Position numbers and translations under genes: made by a program. From assembly GCF_946404925.1 (NCBI RefSeq), contig NZ_CAMJFM010000001.1:62001-126000 (forward strand): a stretch of DNA of 64,000 nucleotides, given 5' to 3'. Shown here piece by piece: positions 17,743 through 25,943 of this stretch. The notes under the pieces are model-generated. The model was not told the origin of the DNA and did not search any database. It saw only the letters and a program-made list of their open reading frames with translations. Position 1 is the first letter of the stretch. The number at the start of each line of letters is the position of its first letter. The DNA comes from an uncultured Prevotella sp. Its GTDB lineage: Bacteria; Bacteroidota; Bacteroidia; Bacteroidales; Bacteroidaceae.

Positions 17743-20046
17743 CTTTTCGTATATGGCTTCAGCTGAATACTCTTTACCATCAAATTCGTACTTAAATATA
17801 CATTTAATAGGTAATGGGATATCCTCGCCTTGGATTGTGATGTTGATTGTTTCGGATGCTCCGGATTGAACGTCTTTGTTTATTGCAACCTCTTTGTCTT
17901 TAACTCCATCACCATCAATCAATTGACGACTCTTAAGCTTGACTTTTATAGGGCTTCCATTGTGGAATGTCCAATTAATCTTACCTCCATTAGGAACGAA
18001 TTTTCCGTCGCTTGATATGTCACCACCATTGCAATATGCATCTACCAAGTCAGTGATCTCACGAACCAACACTTTACATGTGGCCTCGTGTTTACCATCG
18101 GCACTCTTGGCTGTGATTGTTGCATCGCCTTTTTTCATGCCAGTTACTTCACCTTCTTTATTAACTGTTGCGATCGATTCGTCACTACTGCTCCATTGTA
18201 ATTCCTGACCAGTGAGGTTGGTAATAGAGAGTTTGTTTGTCTTGTCGACCAAAATTGTAACCTCTGCTTTGTTGAAAGCTAGAGTCTGACGTTGCTTGAT
18301 GGTAATCGTCTGGTTGCTTAGATCTTTACTTGAAACTGTAATAGTACCAGTTCTGTTTTCGCCATCGCCAAGAGGATCGATTGTATACTGATGTTCATTT
18401 GAAGTGAGACCGCGAGTTTTTGAAGGCTCTTTGATCCATGCGTCGTTGCTTGTCAGTTTGTAGTCAACATTAGCATTAATCTTGATTGTTATTGTGCCGC
18501 CAAGTTCGTCGACAGTGAACTCCTTAGTAGGTATTTCTAATCCAATCTTAGCCTTTTGGGTAATGGATATGGTATCTGCTGCTGAACCATCTTTTTCGTA
18601 TATTCTGATCTTGGTAGTACGGCTATCATAAGTGTCGTTCTTGTCGATAGCAAGTCTTACGGTACTGGTAGACAAAGCACGAGTCTTTGACTCGTTATAT
18701 GTTATCCAATCTGTACCAAGAAGATCTACTGCATAGTTTACGTTACTACTTACCTTGATATCAAGATTCTGCTTGTTGGCATCCAGCTCGTATTCCTTTT
18801 TCTCCGCCATGATTGTTGGAGAACTCGATAACTGATTGAGAATAACTTCAACAGATGCAGAACTGTTCTTGTCGTAGAGCTTAATCTTAGCAGTTCGGGT
18901 TTCAACGCTGGTATTTTCGTCAACTGTCAAACTCAATAATCTGCTTGATATGCCACGGCTATTGCTTTTACGTTGTTTTACCCAAGTTGCACCTTGGAAA
19001 TCAATGTTATAATCGAAATTGCTCTTTACATCGATATCCAGATCCTGTTTTTCGCTGCTGATACTATATTCTAAGGTGTCAAGAGTAATCACGGCACCAA
19101 TAGCTGCTTGATTAATAACGACGGTCTCTGACAGCTTGCTGTTATTCTTGTCGTAGAACTTGATTTTTGCCGATCGTGCTTTGCTATAATCATCGTTCTC
19201 AGTTACCTTGAATTTCAAAGTATGTGATGACATGCCACGAGTTTTGCTCGTGTTCTCTTTTAGCCAATCTACATCAGGCATATCCATTCCGAACTCGAAA
19301 TTGCTGTTGATATCTATAGAGAATTCCTGTTCAGAACTGGTAAGATTATACTCGTTTTGTGACAAAACCAATTTGCCGCTACCAGCCTGATATACGGTTA
19401 CAACCTCTTCTTCGTCTCTTGCTTTGAAGTAGATTTTTCCTTCGCGTTTTTCGTATTCATCACTTGGATCGATGGTAAAAGTAAGTTTTGACGATTCTAA
19501 AAGACCACGAGTATTGTTTGGTGATACGTGTATCCAACTCTTATAATTATCAGGTATAGTATACTCATAGTCTGTAGAATGGTTAACCTCAATATCAATG
19601 TTGCCGCCATCTACAGGAACTTCAAATTTATCAGATGTCAACGTGATTGCCTCAAGACGTTTCTGGTTGACTCTGATGGTCTTGGTGTCGTTTCCGCAAG
19701 TGAACTGAACGACGACGCTACGGTCTTCGTAGGTTGGGTTCTCTTTTGTTGAAAATACGACCTTATTGCTACCAGAGTTTCCGCTGGAAGGTTCGATTGT
19801 TAGCCATGCTACCCCATTTTGGGTTGGGGCAATCTTCATACTCCATTTTAGATTAACGTTGAATGCCATCGTTATCTGCCCGCCCTCAAAGCCAAAATCC
19901 ATGTTGTTCTCAAAATAATTAACTGCCCCACTTGGCACTTCAATTTCAGTCTCTACATCTACTTTTGGTTCTGACATACAGGAATAAAGACCCATGAGAC
20001 CAAATGCAAATGCAGCAAACGTCTTTAATTTGAAATAACTATTCAT
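17737..20046 (-). CDS. BACON-repeat surface lipoprotein with Big_2 domain
   Basis: A 769-residue protein with a lipoprotein signal (MNSYFKLKTFAAFAFGLMG, then LYSC) that puts the lipidated Cys at residue 23. About six consecutive BACON-type domains of roughly 90 residues span 38-585. Each has a hydrophobic strand start, a WI or WL core and a closing VxQxA or IxQK strand. Five carry a [ST][KN][ST]R[GA][LMI] motif at the same place (NTRGL, KTRGM, NSRGI, KTRAL, KTRGL). A Big_2 Ig-like domain follows at about 590-660 (SSDESIATVNKEGEVTG, KGDATITAKS) and then an unassigned C-terminal sandwich of about 110 residues. BACON domains are linked to glycan or mucin contact in Bacteroidetes, but there is no enzymatic domain here. 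The promoter (20072-20103) is strong. Confidence 0.88.
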   Translation of the reverse strand: MNSYFKLKTFAAFAFGLMGLYSCMSEPKVDVETEIEVPSGAVNYFENNMDFGFEGGQITMAFNVNLKWSMKIAPTQNGVAWLTIEPSSGNSGSNKVVFSTKENPTYEDRSVVVQFTCGNDTKTIRVNQKRLEAITLTSDKFEVPVDGGNIDIEVNHSTDYEYTIPDNYKSWIHVSPNNTRGLLESSKLTFTIDPSDEYEKREGKIYFKARDEEEVVTVYQAGSGKLVLSQNEYNLTSSEQEFSIDINSNFEFGMDMPDVDWLKENTSKTRGMSSHTLKFKVTENDDYSKARSAKIKFYDKNNSKLSETVVINQAAIGAVITLDTLEYSISSEKQDLDIDVKSNFDYNIDFQGATWVKQRKSNSRGISSRLLSLTVDENTSVETRTAKIKLYDKNSSASVEVILNQLSSSPTIMAEKKEYELDANKQNLDIKVSSNVNYAVDLLGTDWITYNESKTRALSTSTVRLAIDKNDTYDSRTTKIRIYEKDGSAADTISITQKAKIGLEIPTKEFTVDELGGTITIKINANVDYKLTSNDAWIKEPSKTRGLTSNEHQYTIDPLGDGENRTGTITVSSKDLSNQTITIKQRQTLAFNKAEVTILVDKTNKLSITNLTGQELQWSSSDESIATVNKEGEVTGMKKGDATITAKSADGKHEATCKVLVREITDLVDAYCNGGDISSDGKFVPNGGKINWTFHNGSPIKVKLKSRQLIDGDGVKDKEVAINKDVQSGASETINITIQGEDIPLPIKCIFKYEFDGKEYSAEAIYEKK

Positions 20047-20071
20047 ATAATACTATTTTTATTTTATGCTG

Positions 20072-20103
20072 CAAAAGTAGATATTTTATAATAAACTTCC
20101 AAA
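20072..20103 (-). promoter_or_regulatory. Promoter of the BACON lipoprotein gene
   Basis: The minus strand reads TTTG (20103-20100), a 20-bp spacer, then TACTTTTG (20079-20072). The ATG at 20046 is about 25 bp downstream. It stands back to back with the LruC-gene promoter about 80 bp away. Confidence 0.75.
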
Positions 20104-20180
20104 TTTTAATCATAAAAATGCTATAAAATAAATAAATATGTCAATTAATAGCGATTATTGAACAAAATAAATGTTAAAAG

Positions 20181-20212
20181 ATTGCTTTTCTTGGATAAAA
20201 ATTGTAATTTTG
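20181..20212 (+). promoter_or_regulatory. Promoter of the LruC-domain lipoprotein gene
   Basis: ATTG (20181-20184) and TAATTTTG (20205-20212) with a 20-bp spacer. Transcription should begin near 20219. This falls in the 197-bp divergent gap between the BACON and LruC genes; the rest of that gap is AT-rich with no other structure seen. Confidence 0.7.
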
Positions 20213-20243
20213 CAGCAGAAATATAGTATTTAGTCTTTTTTTT

Positions 20244-22361
20244 ATGTTTAGTTTAAGTATGAAATACGGAAAGGCATACGTTATGCTTTTTGTTGCTGCA
20301 TTGATGTCGGCATGTGTTGATATGTCTTTATACGAGAATCAGAATGGAGATGAAATTGAACAAAAGATTCCAAACTCATTTGATTTCTCAACAGTTCAAA
20401 AGATAAAACTGAGTGTTGATTATTCTGCTTTCAATACCCATGGTCCTGTTTTCTTTGGAGTTTACACAGAAAACCCAATTATCACGGTAGAAGATGCTCC
20501 TGACGACCAGTGGGATGAAAACGTTAGTCCTATTTATGAAGACTATACTGAGGCTGATGGAAAGTTTAGTGAAATTGTAGAATTGCCAACTTATGCGCAG
20601 CATCTTTATATTGCAACGGGTAACTTCTTTACAGGAATGCTTGTGATGGAAGCTGATGTACAAAATGGCGCTATTTCAGTTGTGGCAGAGAACTCATATA
20701 CGGCTTCTAGTCGTGGTATTACTCGTGCAACAGGTCCAGGTGAATCTACAGACGATATCTCGAAACTTAATCTGACAAATACAGTTGATGAAAAAGGTAA
20801 AATAACTGATGAGAAATTGTATAATGATTGGAAAAACTGGTTGGGAACTTGGAATTCTGCTACCGGTCGTCCTGATTATCTGCTTGATAAGTCTTCTACA
20901 GATTCAAAGCTATTCTTTAGTGAAGAAGAATTAGAAGGTCTTTATAGTGCAGTCGGAATTACTTTTGTTTCGGGTAGTTCAATGAATAACGAGTATTGTT
21001 CTTATCCTGATTTGCTTCTAGAAAAAGATTCAGAAGTTACATTTACTCTTCTTGGTGGAAGTACTTGTTGGAATTCATCTTTGGGCTATTATTACTATAC
21101 GGATGATAATAAACCGACAAAGTTTACCGATATTCATATTGTGATGGTGTTCCCCAATACTCAGGATGGAGAATGGGCTAATGCCAAAAATAGAAATCTA
21201 AGATCTTATAGAAATAATATTGGAACAAAGAGAGGGGATGCTGTACAACTAATATATTATCCCAATATTGCCAATAATGATAAGGAAGGTGCGACAAAAG
21301 TTTTTCCCAAAGGCACTAGAATTGGTTTCGTACTAAAGACTCAGGCTTGGTCAATGCAGGGAAAGGATTATTCTTTGGATATTGGCGCGTTCTCAGGCCA
21401 GAAATTGCATAATTTATGGTGTGCTACAACAGATGGACTCTCATATGGTGTTAAGTTACCTAGTGATGATGGTAAGATACCTGATTTAAAGGGAGAAAGT
21501 CGTGGTGCTAAGTTTAGCTACAAAGCCGATAATGGTGAAAAATATACTCTAGTTTCATTTGAGGATGCTTTAAGTGATCAAGATTTTGATGATATTATAT
21601 TTGCTTTAAAACCAGTGGAGGTGTTTGCTCCTATACCTGAAATTGAGTATAGAAAGACATCTACAACAGATGTATATGCATATGAAGATTTGTGGCCGTC
21701 TAAAGGAGATTATGATTTAAATGATGCTATTGTAAGTGCAAAGCACGAGAGGGAATTTAATGAAAAAGGTAAAATAGTTAAAGAAACTTTCTACCTCACG
21801 ACATACCAAAATTATGTTGAGTTGACAAGTGGCTTGGCTCTAACCCTAAATACACAGGCAAAAACCAAGTCAATTGCAATGAAGAAAATTGTAAGGGGGG
21901 CGACAGAAGCAGAAGATACAACGTTTACAAAAGAAGGGAATGTATATTACTTGACAGATAACTTTAAGGGAGAATTAGGTACTACTTATATTCTTGAAAT
22001 AACCTATAGTTCGGCTTTAAGTTCATCAAGCAAAATGGCGTCAATCCAGCCATTCATTTATCGTTCAGAAGGTGATTTTAATTGGGAGGTTCATATTCCA
22101 ATGGAGAAACCCACAGCAAAAATGAATACAAGTTATTTTGGAACCCAAGATGACCGCTCAGATCCTGATAAGAACTTATATTTTGTTCGTTCAGGAAGCT
22201 ATCCTTTTGCATTCCACCTGAAGGGCGCAAATATTAGTGCGTTTGAGGAAACAATTCTCAAACGTGAAAATGAGAGTAGACGTATTGATGAACTTTTCCC
22301 GGACTTCTTGGAGTGGTCAAAATCAGGTGGAACCACGAAACAAAATTGGTATATTAAGTAG
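20244..22361 (+). CDS. LruC-domain (DUF4842-like) outer-surface lipoprotein
   Basis: Up to 705 residues. The signal MKYGKAYVMLFVAALMSAC has lipobox LMSAC, so the internal ATG at 20259 gives a cleaner lipoprotein than the ATG at 20244. Both are possible. The middle has a DUF4114-like segment (SFEDALSDQDFDDIIFAL) and then the LruC/DUF4842 hallmark YEDLWPSKGDYDLND with clustered acidic residues that probably bind calcium. The C-terminal sandwich ends with AFHLKGANISAFEE. Such lipoproteins are common in Bacteroidetes near adhesins and fimbria-like loci, but their role is not established. It is divergent from the BACON lipoprotein and convergent with the GT4 gene. Confidence 0.82.
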   Translation: MFSLSMKYGKAYVMLFVAALMSACVDMSLYENQNGDEIEQKIPNSFDFSTVQKIKLSVDYSAFNTHGPVFFGVYTENPIITVEDAPDDQWDENVSPIYEDYTEADGKFSEIVELPTYAQHLYIATGNFFTGMLVMEADVQNGAISVVAENSYTASSRGITRATGPGESTDDISKLNLTNTVDEKGKITDEKLYNDWKNWLGTWNSATGRPDYLLDKSSTDSKLFFSEEELEGLYSAVGITFVSGSSMNNEYCSYPDLLLEKDSEVTFTLLGGSTCWNSSLGYYYYTDDNKPTKFTDIHIVMVFPNTQDGEWANAKNRNLRSYRNNIGTKRGDAVQLIYYPNIANNDKEGATKVFPKGTRIGFVLKTQAWSMQGKDYSLDIGAFSGQKLHNLWCATTDGLSYGVKLPSDDGKIPDLKGESRGAKFSYKADNGEKYTLVSFEDALSDQDFDDIIFALKPVEVFAPIPEIEYRKTSTTDVYAYEDLWPSKGDYDLNDAIVSAKHEREFNEKGKIVKETFYLTTYQNYVELTSGLALTLNTQAKTKSIAMKKIVRGATEAEDTTFTKEGNVYYLTDNFKGELGTTYILEITYSSALSSSSKMASIQPFIYRSEGDFNWEVHIPMEKPTAKMNTSYFGTQDDRSDPDKNLYFVRSGSYPFAFHLKGANISAFEETILKRENESRRIDELFPDFLEWSKSGGTTKQNWYIK

Positions 22362-22381
22362 GTATTGTTTTAAAAAACATA

Positions 22382-22414
22382 AATAAGCGCAACCTCAAAA
22401 AGGCTGTGCTTATT
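22382..22414. terminator. Hairpin between converging LruC and GT4 genes
   Basis: Arms 22382-22395 and 22401-22414 pair over 14 bases (AATAAGC outer part) with one A-C mismatch and one G-U, loop CAAAA. It sits 20 bp after the LruC stop and ends just before the GT4 stop at 22418, suited to bidirectional termination. Confidence 0.6.
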
Positions 22415-22417
22415 ATG

Positions 22418-23602
22418 TTATATTGTTTCTATTGCATCGAAGAATTCTTTGGCATATCTATCTTTATCAAATAGCTTAGAACGTTCTAATGAGGCTTGGG
22501 ACATCGCTTTTCGTTTTTCAGGATGCTGATACAAATCGAGAATGGCATCGGCGAGTTTATCAATGAAATGTTCATCCGTTTCTAATAATATTGCATTCTC
22601 ATGTGATACTTCCTCAGGAATTCCACCACGACGTGTTGTAATAATTGGTAAACCCATTGCTTGAGCTTCTAATACCGTTGTTGGAAAAGGGTCGTCCCAT
22701 ACTGATGGAATAGCTGCCACATTTGCCAATTTTAAATAATTTGGCATGTCTGAATAGGCTATAAAGCCTGTAAATACAATTCTATTATTGATGGTCTGAG
22801 ACTTCTCTTTGAGAGCTGTAATAAAAGTATCGTCTTTGTTTGTTTTGCCATAGAATGAACTCCCAATTATTAGAAGTTTTATACGAGGATATTGCTTAAG
22901 TATACTAAATGCTTCTATTAGTTCTAAGATTCCCTTTTCTTTATTAATTCTTCCACTAAATAAAACAATAAAATCCTCTGTAGTAAAACCAATTTTATTT
23001 CTGTCAATTATGGTACTTGATTGTGCCGAGAAAGAATTCAAGTCAATGCCGTTGTAGACAGTAACACATTTCGTGTCATTTGGATCTATGGTCTTAACGC
23101 AATTAGAGATAAAATTAGACACTGTAATTATCCGATTTGCGAATTCGTATATTTCTTTTGCGTATAACGTATGATTGTCAAGTTTTGAATTGTGTAAATG
23201 ATAGACGATTTTTGTGTTAATAGCTTTTCTTACTTTGAAAGCATATGCAGGTCTGTTTTCGATAACGAGTATATCATAACCCTGTTTCCTGATATGTTTT
23301 AATGCTTGATCTACGAAATATTCAATAGAGTAGTGGTAGTATTCATCTCCTTTTAGAAGATGATGGATTTTTTTCCTGATTTTAGCTACGAGAGAATTTG
23401 TATTGATATATATGTAATGATTCTTTTTTGATTTTGTTGCAGGATGATATAATACTTTGGGATTCCATACGCTATATACAGTGATGTCATATAGATTATG
23501 TTTGTCATTGTACGCCAGGTAGAAATCAATTAGATTTTCTACAGCTCCCCCTTGTACTGCAGGTACAGGAAGTATGCCTGATGTTAGAATCGCTACTTTC
23601 AT
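22418..23602 (-). CDS. Glycosyltransferase family 4 (GT-B fold)
   Basis: A 394-residue GT-B enzyme. The N-terminal acceptor domain begins MKVAILTSGILPVPAVQGGA with the glycine-rich loop. The C-terminal donor domain has LLFSGRINKEKGILELIEAF and the EX7E-type region FPTTVLEAQAMGLPIITTRR followed by GGIPEE. It would transfer a nucleotide-sugar residue (retaining) onto a growing lipid-linked glycan at the inner membrane. Donor and acceptor cannot be read from the sequence. It is last in a leftward group of three; the gap to the GT11-like gene is 6 bp. Confidence 0.9.
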   Translation of the reverse strand: MKVAILTSGILPVPAVQGGAVENLIDFYLAYNDKHNLYDITVYSVWNPKVLYHPATKSKKNHYIYINTNSLVAKIRKKIHHLLKGDEYYHYSIEYFVDQALKHIRKQGYDILVIENRPAYAFKVRKAINTKIVYHLHNSKLDNHTLYAKEIYEFANRIITVSNFISNCVKTIDPNDTKCVTVYNGIDLNSFSAQSSTIIDRNKIGFTTEDFIVLFSGRINKEKGILELIEAFSILKQYPRIKLLIIGSSFYGKTNKDDTFITALKEKSQTINNRIVFTGFIAYSDMPNYLKLANVAAIPSVWDDPFPTTVLEAQAMGLPIITTRRGGIPEEVSHENAILLETDEHFIDKLADAILDLYQHPEKRKAMSQASLERSKLFDKDRYAKEFFDAIETI

Positions 23603-23608
23603 GCCAAA

Positions 23609-24445
23609 TTACCAATCTAGTATTTCTTTTCCATTTTCAAAATGGAAGAAGTCTACAATTTTCGAAAAACTTTCTTTTGTGAATTGCTGTTCCTTTTTTT
23701 CGAGAAAACAGAGAGGAACTTCTCCTATAAAAGAAGCCCAACGTGAATAACTACTAAATGGGCCTATAATTCGGTCGCATAGCGAGAGTGTGTATAAATC
23801 AAGAATCGCTCCAGAAGGTTCTTCCCCAAATCTTTGACAGTTGCAGCCGCTGAAGAGGGTAAGATTAAAATCCTCATTACTACATATGTAGAAACTAATT
23901 CGTAGGTTATTATATAATTCTTTGATGCGAATCATAAACTTATGATAATCTTCTAATTCATAGAAGAAACGTCCTTCGTTCCATGTGGCATAATCACCAC
24001 GCCTAATATGCACACCTACAACCATGTCGCTTTCTTTTCGTAATAGAGAAATCATGAATTCTGCCTTTTGCATTATTTCCTCTTTTGGTCGGAAGATTTG
24101 CTTTAATTTTGGCATAGTCTGCTGAAGGTAGCGGGTGTCTGTTCGCGTGTGCCATCCTTTGGTAAAACCAAGTATTTTGAATATATAATCCCATGTCCTG
24201 TTATGTGTAATTTTCCAGGTGAGACCTTTATAGTTATTCCACCCATTACCTCGTTCCAGATACCATTTATGCCATAATGGGAAGTATATGAATGGACAAT
24301 GAAGAAGGTTCGGAAAGTCTTCAATGGTCCAATCGTAAAATAAAATGACCATTTTCTTATGCTCAGCTATACACAGAGCTACTGAAGCAACATAAGTCCA
24401 TAGCCGATTACAAGTCTGTCCGGGGGCATCACAGATAATTCTCAT
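23609..24445 (-). CDS. Alpha-1,2-fucosyltransferase-like protein (GT11-like)
   Basis: A 278-residue protein. The motif VGVHIRRGDY (residues about 143-152) is the HxRRGD GDP-fucose-binding signature shared by GT11 and related fucosyltransferases. The N-terminal GQTCNRLWTYVASVALC corresponds to the GGLGNQLFQYA-type motif of that family but is clearly divergent. Late motifs include FYICSNEDF and LYTLSLCDRIIGPFSSYSRWA, like the family's acceptor-side region. GDP-L-fucose could be supplied by manC-gmd-fcl at 43-46.4 kb. A different GT-B fucosyl or glycosyl transfer is possible given the divergent N-terminus. Confidence 0.78.
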   Translation of the reverse strand: MRIICDAPGQTCNRLWTYVASVALCIAEHKKMVILFYDWTIEDFPNLLHCPFIYFPLWHKWYLERGNGWNNYKGLTWKITHNRTWDYIFKILGFTKGWHTRTDTRYLQQTMPKLKQIFRPKEEIMQKAEFMISLLRKESDMVVGVHIRRGDYATWNEGRFFYELEDYHKFMIRIKELYNNLRISFYICSNEDFNLTLFSGCNCQRFGEEPSGAILDLYTLSLCDRIIGPFSSYSRWASFIGEVPLCFLEKKEQQFTKESFSKIVDFFHFENGKEILDW

Positions 24446-24447
24446 AA

Positions 24448-24732
24448 TTAAATTTGATTAGATACTATATTATCCAATATCTTAAAGATACTAGAAAATG
24501 GCCAAACTGTCCCTATTGCAGTTGTTATGTATGGGATGGTACGTGGTGTTGAGTAAAAACCATGCGGCATCTCAGCCTTCCAAAATATGCATTCCCAAAT
24601 TATCAGCACTATGGCAATTATAATTTGCCATATATTGAATAGCCTTATTATTCGATAGGCAAATATTTGCCTAATAACCATGAGCACGATACCATATGCT
24701 TTTAGGTTGGACACTGTATTATTGTATTTCAT
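24448..24732 (-). CDS. Small membrane protein of unknown function, possible acyltransferase remnant
   Basis: A 94-residue hydrophobic protein with one long membrane segment (about residues 33-50, NIWQIIIAIVLIIWE) and possibly a second near residue 70. The N-terminal NTVSNLKAYGIVLMVI resembles the first helix of acyltransferase-3 proteins (DNLKAIGIILMVIGH type), but the catalytic His is Arg and the protein ends far too early. It starts 8 bp after a good -7 box and ends 2 bp before the GT11-like start, so it is translated first in that operon if real. It could be an internally deleted acyltransferase or an unrelated small protein. Confidence 0.5.
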   Translation of the reverse strand: MKYNNTVSNLKAYGIVLMVIRQIFAYRIIRLFNIWQIIIAIVLIIWECIFWKAEMPHGFYSTPRTIPYITTAIGTVWPFSSIFKILDNIVSNQI

Positions 24733-24739
24733 TTATGTG

Positions 24740-24770
24740 CAAAAATAGGAAATTATCGGTAAAAGACAAA
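24740..24770 (-). promoter_or_regulatory. Promoter of the small-ORF/GT11/GT4 operon
   Basis: Minus strand: TTTG (24770-24767), a 19-bp spacer, TATTTTTG (24747-24740). The first ATG at 24732 is only 8 bp beyond the -7 box, so the leader is a few bases at most. Confidence 0.65.
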
Positions 24771-24818
24771 ATAAATATATATAAAAATGCTATTTCTTGT
24801 TATTTTTCTCTTTTTTGC

Positions 24819-24849
24819 AATCATTTTTGCTTAAAAATGATTATTTTTG
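24819..24849 (+). promoter_or_regulatory. -7 box with overlapping perfect inverted repeat before the O-acylation genes
   Basis: TATTTTTG at 24842-24849 is the -7 box for the gene starting at 24871. A perfect 10-bp inverted repeat (AATCATTTTT 24819-24828, AAAAATGATT 24833-24842, loop GCTT) covers the spacer and touches the -7 box. It could be an operator; a DNA-binding partner is not evident here. Confidence 0.5.
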
Positions 24850-24870
24850 CATTCATAAAGGAATACTGAT

Positions 24871-25929
24871 ATGATTGCAATACATAGAGAACTTAGTTGG
24901 GATTTTATCAAGTTCGTTTTGATGTTTTTCATTATATTTGGTCATCTTTGTCCTGCTAATGAAGAATGGACACCAGTGACAAGAATCGTTGGATTATTTG
25001 TGATACCTGGTTTTTTCTTTGTTAGTGGCTATTTCCAGTCTCAAATCGAAGATGTGTCGAGTTTGTTGAGAAAATATCAAAGAATGTTTATGCGTATCGT
25101 TTTACCGATGTTGTCATGGGGGACAATTTATGTCTTGGTGTCTTTACTGCAAAATGTGTTCAAAGGAGATATAGTAGATGCAAATGGCTTGTTTCAATTC
25201 ATTAAGTATTTCCCTATTTATGTTATGGGTATATTTTGGTTTTTTACCGCCCTGATTCTTTGTGCCATTTTTGGATCATTTATATCTTTAATTGTTGTAA
25301 ATAATATGTATATTGGCATATCGATTTTGTTGGTGTGTCCTTTGGTGTTTTGTATAATATCCCCTCCCTTTTTTGAACATTATCATTTTTCATTTGTATG
25401 GTTGTTTTACGTTGTAGGAATGCTTTATAGACATATGGCAAATAAATACTTTTCCATTAATAAGATTTGGGATATATTGTTTCTTGTGTTATTTGTAGTA
25501 ATTGTTTTTGTAGGAGTCGGCTATGAACCTCAAAATACATTTTATTATGAAAGTAATTTGATCTGTGAATCATCGATTACCTTTGTCCTTTCCCGATATG
25601 TTTTGTATTTAATCGCTACTATTTCTATCATTTATGGTTTGATAAGATTCTTTCGTATGTTTGAGGAGAGTAGAATTGTAAATCGACTTGCTTCATTTGG
25701 TGCAGATACTCTTTTCATTTATTGTTCTCATGTGTTAGTACTTGTATTTTTGTATAGGCCATACCTTTTGCCGTATTTATACCATGAGGATGGTGGATGG
25801 ATAGCTCGTATTCTTGAACATGTTGTGGGAATAATTGTCTCGGTTTTGATGTATTATTTAATGCAAATACTATGTATGTATTGCAAACGTTTTCGATGGC
25901 TGCGAGTTTTTATGATGGGTATTAAATAA
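24871..25929 (+). CDS. Acyltransferase family 3 membrane protein
   Basis: A 352-residue protein with about ten membrane helices. The N-terminal DFIKFVLMFFIIFGHLCP places the conserved catalytic His, and VIPGFFFVSGYFQ is the typical second motif of acyltransferase-3 (OafA/WecH-like) enzymes, which O-acylate sugars of surface polysaccharides. It is followed 14 bp later by an MBOAT protein and then an SGNH-like protein, so three acyl-transfer components lie in one transcription unit. The acyl group and sugar target are unknown. Confidence 0.88.
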   Translation: MIAIHRELSWDFIKFVLMFFIIFGHLCPANEEWTPVTRIVGLFVIPGFFFVSGYFQSQIEDVSSLLRKYQRMFMRIVLPMLSWGTIYVLVSLLQNVFKGDIVDANGLFQFIKYFPIYVMGIFWFFTALILCAIFGSFISLIVVNNMYIGISILLVCPLVFCIISPPFFEHYHFSFVWLFYVVGMLYRHMANKYFSINKIWDILFLVLFVVIVFVGVGYEPQNTFYYESNLICESSITFVLSRYVLYLIATISIIYGLIRFFRMFEESRIVNRLASFGADTLFIYCSHVLVLVFLYRPYLLPYLYHEDGGWIARILEHVVGIIVSVLMYYLMQILCMYCKRFRWLRVFMMGIK

Positions 25930-25943
25930 TAAAGATTGGTATT

